A stretch of 64,000 bases of DNA from Mesorhizobium sp. WSM3860 (GTDB taxonomy: Bacteria > Pseudomonadota > Alphaproteobacteria > Rhizobiales > Rhizobiaceae): contig NZ_NSGF01000018.1 in assembly GCF_002294995.1 (NCBI RefSeq), positions 62,001-126,000 on the forward strand, read 5' to 3'. The notes under the pieces are model-generated. The model saw nothing but the letters and a program-made list of their open reading frames with translations, made no database searches and had not been told where the DNA came from. This document shows positions 59,941 to 64,000 of the stretch, in pieces. The stretch's first letter is position 1, and each line of letters begins with the position of its first letter. The translations under genes and the position numbers were made by a program.

Positions 59941-60771
59941 TCAGCCCAGCGTGATCTCCTGATCGTTCACAACCTCGGCCAGCCGACTGAGGAAACTCAC
60001 GAGGCCGACTTCCGGATCGTCGTTGTCGCCTGTGAGCACGGAGATACCCCAACGTCCCAGCACGGCTTCTTCGACGGGGTCCCGGCTCGCCATGAAAATG
60101 AATGACGGCGGCCGATCCGCCTCGTAGCCCGATCGGTTCCATGTCTGCCAAAGCCTATGCAACAAAAGCCGGATGTTCAGGTCCGACAGGCTATAGCCGA
60201 CGAACAGAACCGTGCTGCCCAACGCATCGGAACGAAAACGCACATCGAGCGGCGAATCGAAGGATAGCCGATCGAGATAGTCCGTTTCCGTAAGGACCAG
60301 CGAGGAATCGTCATCGAAGTCGCCGTGGAATTTCACGATGCACGCGACGTCCCGGCGAGTCTTCGAGACATCCCGAGCATTGGCCACCTTGACGTATGCG
60401 CGGCCGTGTATCTCAAAGGCGACTTCTAGATTGCGGTCATAGTTGGTGGTGTAGATCACCGGAAAATCCAGCGCGACGATGAGACGATGCAATTCGGACT
60501 TCCGAATCTTTTCCCTCGTCACGGTCCAGTGCCTGTCCATCCAACTGCGCAGCGGCCCGATGCTGCCATGCTTGATCCGATAGTACTCGGCCAGGGTCTG
60601 GAAGCGATCACGCGTTCTTGCGCCGTCCAGGTCGAGTTCGCTCGCCATGCGCTCAATCAGCTTCTCCCAGGAAGGCAGCCCGACGCTCATCGAAACACCA
60701 GCTCCGACAAAGAGCACCGCATTGCGCTCTCGGATCGCTTTTGCGAGTGGAATAATCGGGTCCTCGTTCAT
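59941..60771 (-). CDS. SIR2-domain protein, possible defence NADase
   Basis: 276 residues. AVLFVGAGVSMSVGLPSWEK is the SIR2 nucleotide-binding loop; YTTNYDRNLE, IVKFHGDFDD (catalytic His) and VLFVGYSLSDLNIRLLL complete the SIR2_2-type domain. Stand-alone domains of this kind in bacteria often act as NAD-depleting effectors in anti-phage defence; others are regulatory. No partner gene such as an Argonaute, HerA or a sensor domain is adjacent. ATG 60771 is chosen because the domain begins there. Confidence 0.75.
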   Translation of the reverse strand: MNEDPIIPLAKAIRERNAVLFVGAGVSMSVGLPSWEKLIERMASELDLDGARTRDRFQTLAEYYRIKHGSIGPLRSWMDRHWTVTREKIRKSELHRLIVALDFPVIYTTNYDRNLEVAFEIHGRAYVKVANARDVSKTRRDVACIVKFHGDFDDDSSLVLTETDYLDRLSFDSPLDVRFRSDALGSTVLFVGYSLSDLNIRLLLHRLWQTWNRSGYEADRPPSFIFMASRDPVEEAVLGRWGISVLTGDNDDPEVGLVSFLSRLAEVVNDQEITLG

Positions 60772-60961
60772 TGCCGAAACTGAGTGGGCTGCCGCGGGCG
60801 GTGCATGACGCACAACTTCCGAACCTGGAGGTGGATGAAGTGTTCCCCGCCCAGCCGCGAAAATCTGGAAGACCTCCGATACCCCTGTCAGACTCGCCAA
60901 ACGCCTCGGAGCTGCCATCGAGCAAGGCCAAGCAGGGACAGGTGCTTGGTTTCGGTCTCTC

Positions 60962-62455
60962 TCAGCATCGGCGAATCGCGAGCGCGACATCGGTCGCGAA
61001 CAGTGGCACCTCCAGCTTCAACCTACCGTCCGATTGCGCCCGCCATTCCGCCGCTTGCGTGCCGGTCGCAGTATCCCAGCCGACTATGCGATAGTTACCG
61101 GGAGCCAGCGCGGGCAGGTCGATCATGACGGGCTCGGGTTGCACGTCGGCCCGCAGCATGCCGTTGGGTCCGATGGTTTCGCGGTGCACGAGCCAGGCCA
61201 TCGCCTGGGCATCGTCGCCGCAGGCTACCGCCGCGACATCGGGGCGGGAAATCCGCACCCGCCGGCTGAGATGAACACGTCGGAACCGACGCCAGTCGAT
61301 CAGCGGCAGGAAATCGGACAGCGAGCGCTGCGCACGCCGCATGCCGGGTGTGAGCACATGCGGCGTGCGGTTCGGCCAGCGCATGCCGCCGCCGGCACCG
61401 CCCGCAGCCAAGTGCGCCCATTGCACATGGCGGAAATATTCGTCATCGAACGGCTCCGGCAGCGTGATCTTCTTGTCCTTGAAGGTATGGATCGGGCCAT
61501 GTTCGCTGTCGAGGAACGGGCGGCCATCGCGCGTTTCGGCCAGGGCCTCGCCGACGATTTGCCCCATGCCGAGCGCCGGGGCCACTGTGTCGCGGGGATG
61601 ATCGATCGTGCCCTCCTCGTAGATGTGGAGGGAGGCGAAGTCGAGATCTGGATGCCGGAAGATGGGTTCGCGCAGCGGCATGTGCGGCCGCCAGCGAAGC
61701 TCCGGTCCGAACAGCGAAACCGTTTGCGGGTGGGAGCGGCCGTAGAGCGAAATCTCCAGTCGGCGAACGAAAGCACTGAGATCGTGGATGAAGCCGCCGA
61801 AATCGTCGGCGCTGCCTTCGGCCTGCTCGGGATGGATCTCGTTCCAGAGATCCCAAGCGAAGAGTGCGCCGCTGCCGCCCCATCTGCGCACCGCGAATTC
61901 CAGCCTTGCCTTGATGGCGCGGCGCGTGGCCGTACAGACCAAGAAGCGCGAGGGCTGATCCAGCACGCCGCCGTTCCTCCGATTATAGGGGTGATGACGC
62001 CAGTGCCGCCACTGCCAGAATGTATCGAACGGGGTGAGCAGTATTCTCAAATCGTGCTTTTCACAGAGACGAAAAAGATCGTCCCACAGCCGCACCATAG
62101 CAGGGACGAAGCGACCGAGCGGCCGCTCGAAGTAGCGGTGACGGACCTGAGCGTATTCCAGCATCAGCCTGAGGCAGGTGACGCCGCTTTGCTTAAGCCA
62201 GCTGAGGTGAGCCTCCACCCCGGCTATGTCCTTGCGCCGGAACAGCCCATTTAGCTCAGGCCAGCTTATCGCGTCATTCTGCCCGATCGGCATCCACGGC
62301 TCACCGTCCTCAGTGGCGAAATATGAGCCGGCGACCGTGATCCACTGCAGACCCGCGGACCGGACAGGCAGTACGCCCTCCGCGTCACTGGTCGTGCTGC
62401 CCGTTAATCCCGTATTGTCCAAGCGGCTTTCCGATATCTCCCCAAGGCACTCCAA
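60962..62455 (-). CDS. GH5-like glycoside hydrolase
   Basis: 497 residues. AHLSWLKQSGVTCLRLMLEY, HDLRILLTPFDTFWQW, FAWDLWNEIHPEQ (acid/base Glu), and PFLDSEHGPIH (nucleophile Glu) fit a clan A TIM barrel; the last 100 residues form a beta domain. No clear signal peptide, so cytosolic or exported by an unusual route. Start TTG 62455 is tentative. It is part of the glycan cluster. Confidence 0.7.
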   Translation of the reverse strand: MECLGEISESRLDNTGLTGSTTSDAEGVLPVRSAGLQWITVAGSYFATEDGEPWMPIGQNDAISWPELNGLFRRKDIAGVEAHLSWLKQSGVTCLRLMLEYAQVRHRYFERPLGRFVPAMVRLWDDLFRLCEKHDLRILLTPFDTFWQWRHWRHHPYNRRNGGVLDQPSRFLVCTATRRAIKARLEFAVRRWGGSGALFAWDLWNEIHPEQAEGSADDFGGFIHDLSAFVRRLEISLYGRSHPQTVSLFGPELRWRPHMPLREPIFRHPDLDFASLHIYEEGTIDHPRDTVAPALGMGQIVGEALAETRDGRPFLDSEHGPIHTFKDKKITLPEPFDDEYFRHVQWAHLAAGGAGGGMRWPNRTPHVLTPGMRRAQRSLSDFLPLIDWRRFRRVHLSRRVRISRPDVAAVACGDDAQAMAWLVHRETIGPNGMLRADVQPEPVMIDLPALAPGNYRIVGWDTATGTQAAEWRAQSDGRLKLEVPLFATDVALAIRRC

Positions 62456-62705
62456 ACTGTCTCAGGGGAAAAATGTTCACCGGCGCCGACGCAAAGACCC
62501 CAGCCGCTCAGTTCTCATCGCTGAGGGAATGGCCCATTATCAAAAAATGGCCAGCTGATGTGCTCCAGGGTCGTTCCCCTGATAACCGCAGCTACGAGCG
62601 CTCGCCCCGATCCCGCCGCGGGGGCCTTGGCAGCCACCGAAACCAACCAATCATAGCGAGGAGCAGAGGTTCGCCAGCGGGATCTCGCTAACCAAGAAGG
62701 TCGCT

Positions 62706-63698
62706 TCAGGCGGTCCTCTGCTGAAGCTGCGCCATGTCTTCGCTCTTCCGCAGACCCGTCGCGACGACCGAGACCCGAAATTTTCCTGCCAACGCCTGGT
62801 CGAAGATGGCGCCGACGATAATGTCGGCATCGGCGTCGACCTCTTCCCGTATCCGTGTCGCCGCTTCGTCGACCTCGAAGAGTGTCATGTCCGTGCCGCC
62901 GCAGATCGATACGAGCAGGCCTCTGGCGCCCGTCATGGAAGCCTCATCGAGCAGCGGGTTGGCGATCGCAGCCTCGGCTGCCGTCCTTGCGCGGCCCTCC
63001 CCCGAGGCTTCTCCGGTTCCCATCATCGCCCGGCCCATGTCCCGCATCACCGACTTCACGTCGGCAAAGTCGAGATTGATCAGACCTTCTTTCACGATCA
63101 GATCCGTGATGCAGCCGACACCGGCGTAGAGAACACGGTCCGCCATGGCGAAGGCATCGGCAAACGTCGTCCTGGCGTCGGCGACCCTGAAAAGGTTCTG
63201 GTTGGGGATGACGATCACGGTGTCGGCGCTTTCGCGAAGGCGTTCTATGCCCTCCTCGGCGGCCTGGGACCTGCGCTTGCCTTCGAACGTGAAAGGCTTG
63301 GTAACGACGGCCACCGTCAAAATGCCGGCATCGCGCGCGGCACGCGCAATGACGGGCGCGGCGCCAGTCCCGGTGCCGCCGCCCATGCCCGCCGTGATGA
63401 AACACATATGCGTTCCCGCGAGATGATCCATGATCTCGTCGATGGATTCCTCTGCGGCCGCGCTGCCGACGTGGGGGAGAGATCCGGCGCCCAAGCCCTC
63501 GGTCACATGCGCACCCAACTGGATCAGCCGCGACGACTTCGACATGGTGAGCGCCTGGGCGTCGGTATTGGCGACGACGAACTCGACCCCCTGCAGGCCT
63601 TCATCGATCATGTTGTTGACGGCGTTTCCGCCAGCGCCGCCGACCCCGACAACGGTGATCTTAGGTCTCATCTCCAGGATTTCCGGCTTGGCGGTCAT
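62706..63698 (-). CDS. ftsZ2: FtsZ paralogue without C-terminal tail
   Basis: 330 residues. KITVVGVGGAGGNAVNNMID and GGGTGTGAAPVIA (tubulin signature), NTDAQAL and NPLLDEASMTGARGLLVSI give a complete GTPase core, with T7-loop aspartates in NLDFADVKSVM. It ends about 15 residues after the core, lacking the disordered linker and the FtsA/MinC-binding tail of the main FtsZ. Rhizobia often carry such a truncated second FtsZ of unclear role. ATG 63698 matches the family start. No division genes surround it. Confidence 0.88.
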   Translation of the reverse strand: MTAKPEILEMRPKITVVGVGGAGGNAVNNMIDEGLQGVEFVVANTDAQALTMSKSSRLIQLGAHVTEGLGAGSLPHVGSAAAEESIDEIMDHLAGTHMCFITAGMGGGTGTGAAPVIARAARDAGILTVAVVTKPFTFEGKRRSQAAEEGIERLRESADTVIVIPNQNLFRVADARTTFADAFAMADRVLYAGVGCITDLIVKEGLINLDFADVKSVMRDMGRAMMGTGEASGEGRARTAAEAAIANPLLDEASMTGARGLLVSICGGTDMTLFEVDEAATRIREEVDADADIIVGAIFDQALAGKFRVSVVATGLRKSEDMAQLQQRTA

Positions 63699-64000
63699 TG
63701 TGATCTCTCTACGGGACGCAGCGGTTGCGCCAGAGCAACTAGCAAACGAATCAGATGGTCCCGCCAAGATCAGGGAATCAGAGGACAGGCCTCGCCGCAA
63801 GGTCAAGCTGCGGGCGTCAAATCGCAAGTTTGCTTCAGCAGCGCCGTGGTCCCGAGCGCAACTTGCGTGAACCGGTCCGGGTGCGGGGGGCGACGAAAGA
63901 CGGATGGTTCAGTCGAAGCAGCCCGCGTCCTCTTCCCCGAGATACGTCGGGCCGCTTCGGATCGTCGCGCGGCCAGCAGCGCTTGAAGCGACTGAAGGCC
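63699..64000. other. right edge without a recognised gene
   Basis: The upstream region of the ftsZ paralogue. No frame resembles a known protein; a promoter for ftsZ2 should be here but none is obvious. Confidence 0.35.

Overview
The window is chromosomal DNA from a rhizobial alphaproteobacterium, most likely Mesorhizobium or a close relative. The evidence is the gene order murA - DUF2948 - hisD - UPF0262 - low-molecular-weight phosphatase - infA - maf - yacG - tRNA-Phe, a rhizobial palindromic repeat in front of infA, a MucR-type regulator, DUF6894 and DUF982 proteins, and high GC throughout.

Left edge (1-3.4 kb): leftward genes for a cut-off membrane protein, a SnoaL-like protein, and two tandem TolB-like/TPR proteins.

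Integrated phage-like element (about 3.8-33.3 kb). It ends at a tyrosine integrase beside a truncated tRNA-Thr(GGT) gene. It carries an early and lysogeny gene set: a CI-like/Cro-like divergent switch (20.97-21.9 kb), a rightward recombination operon with a RecT-like protein and an HNH protein (22.2-27.6 kb), a leftward operon with a replication-type HTH protein, a DNA methyltransferase and a GIY-YIG-type nuclease (15.3-20.1 kb), a rightward early region with a DUF4942 DNA methyltransferase, DUF488 and DUF6011 proteins and a ParB-like protein (3.9-11.5 kb), and xis/int (31.8-33.2 kb). Cargo includes a lipoprotein, an 876-residue four-repeat cadherin-like protein, an outer-membrane protein, a GT25 glycosyltransferase, a P-loop sulfotransferase-like protein and a MucR-family regulator. 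No terminase, capsid, portal or tail gene is visible, so the element is reduced or its late region lies left of the window.

Two sequence systems tie the element together. A 19-bp palindrome, consensus TGTAACC-N5-GGTTACA, occurs about 13 times, at promoters and once inside a coding region. It is the likely operator of the CI-like repressor, whose S24 domain lacks both catalytic residues. Separately, a box CCCTACCACGGAGA occurs nine times, eight of them starting 20-23 nt upstream of a start codon. It resembles in concept the start-associated sequences of some mycobacteriophages. The parB gene holds an in-frame insertion whose other frame encodes a LAGLIDADG homing endonuclease.

Core chromosome (33.5-39.4 kb): the murA-to-tRNA-Phe block.

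Accessory chromosome (39.4-64 kb): small conserved rhizobial proteins, exonuclease III and a phospholipase D-type cardiolipin synthase; then a tightly overlapping operon (45.8-55.1 kb) of a heme-binding protein, a PQQ dehydrogenase with the lanthanide-type Asp pair, a XoxJ-like protein, cytochromes c, a caa3-type oxidase and CtaG, which reads as a complete route from periplasmic alcohol to oxygen; then a polysaccharide-type cluster (GT4, UDP-galactopyranose mutase, three glycoside-hydrolase-like proteins) with an embedded SIR2-domain gene; and finally an ftsZ paralogue.
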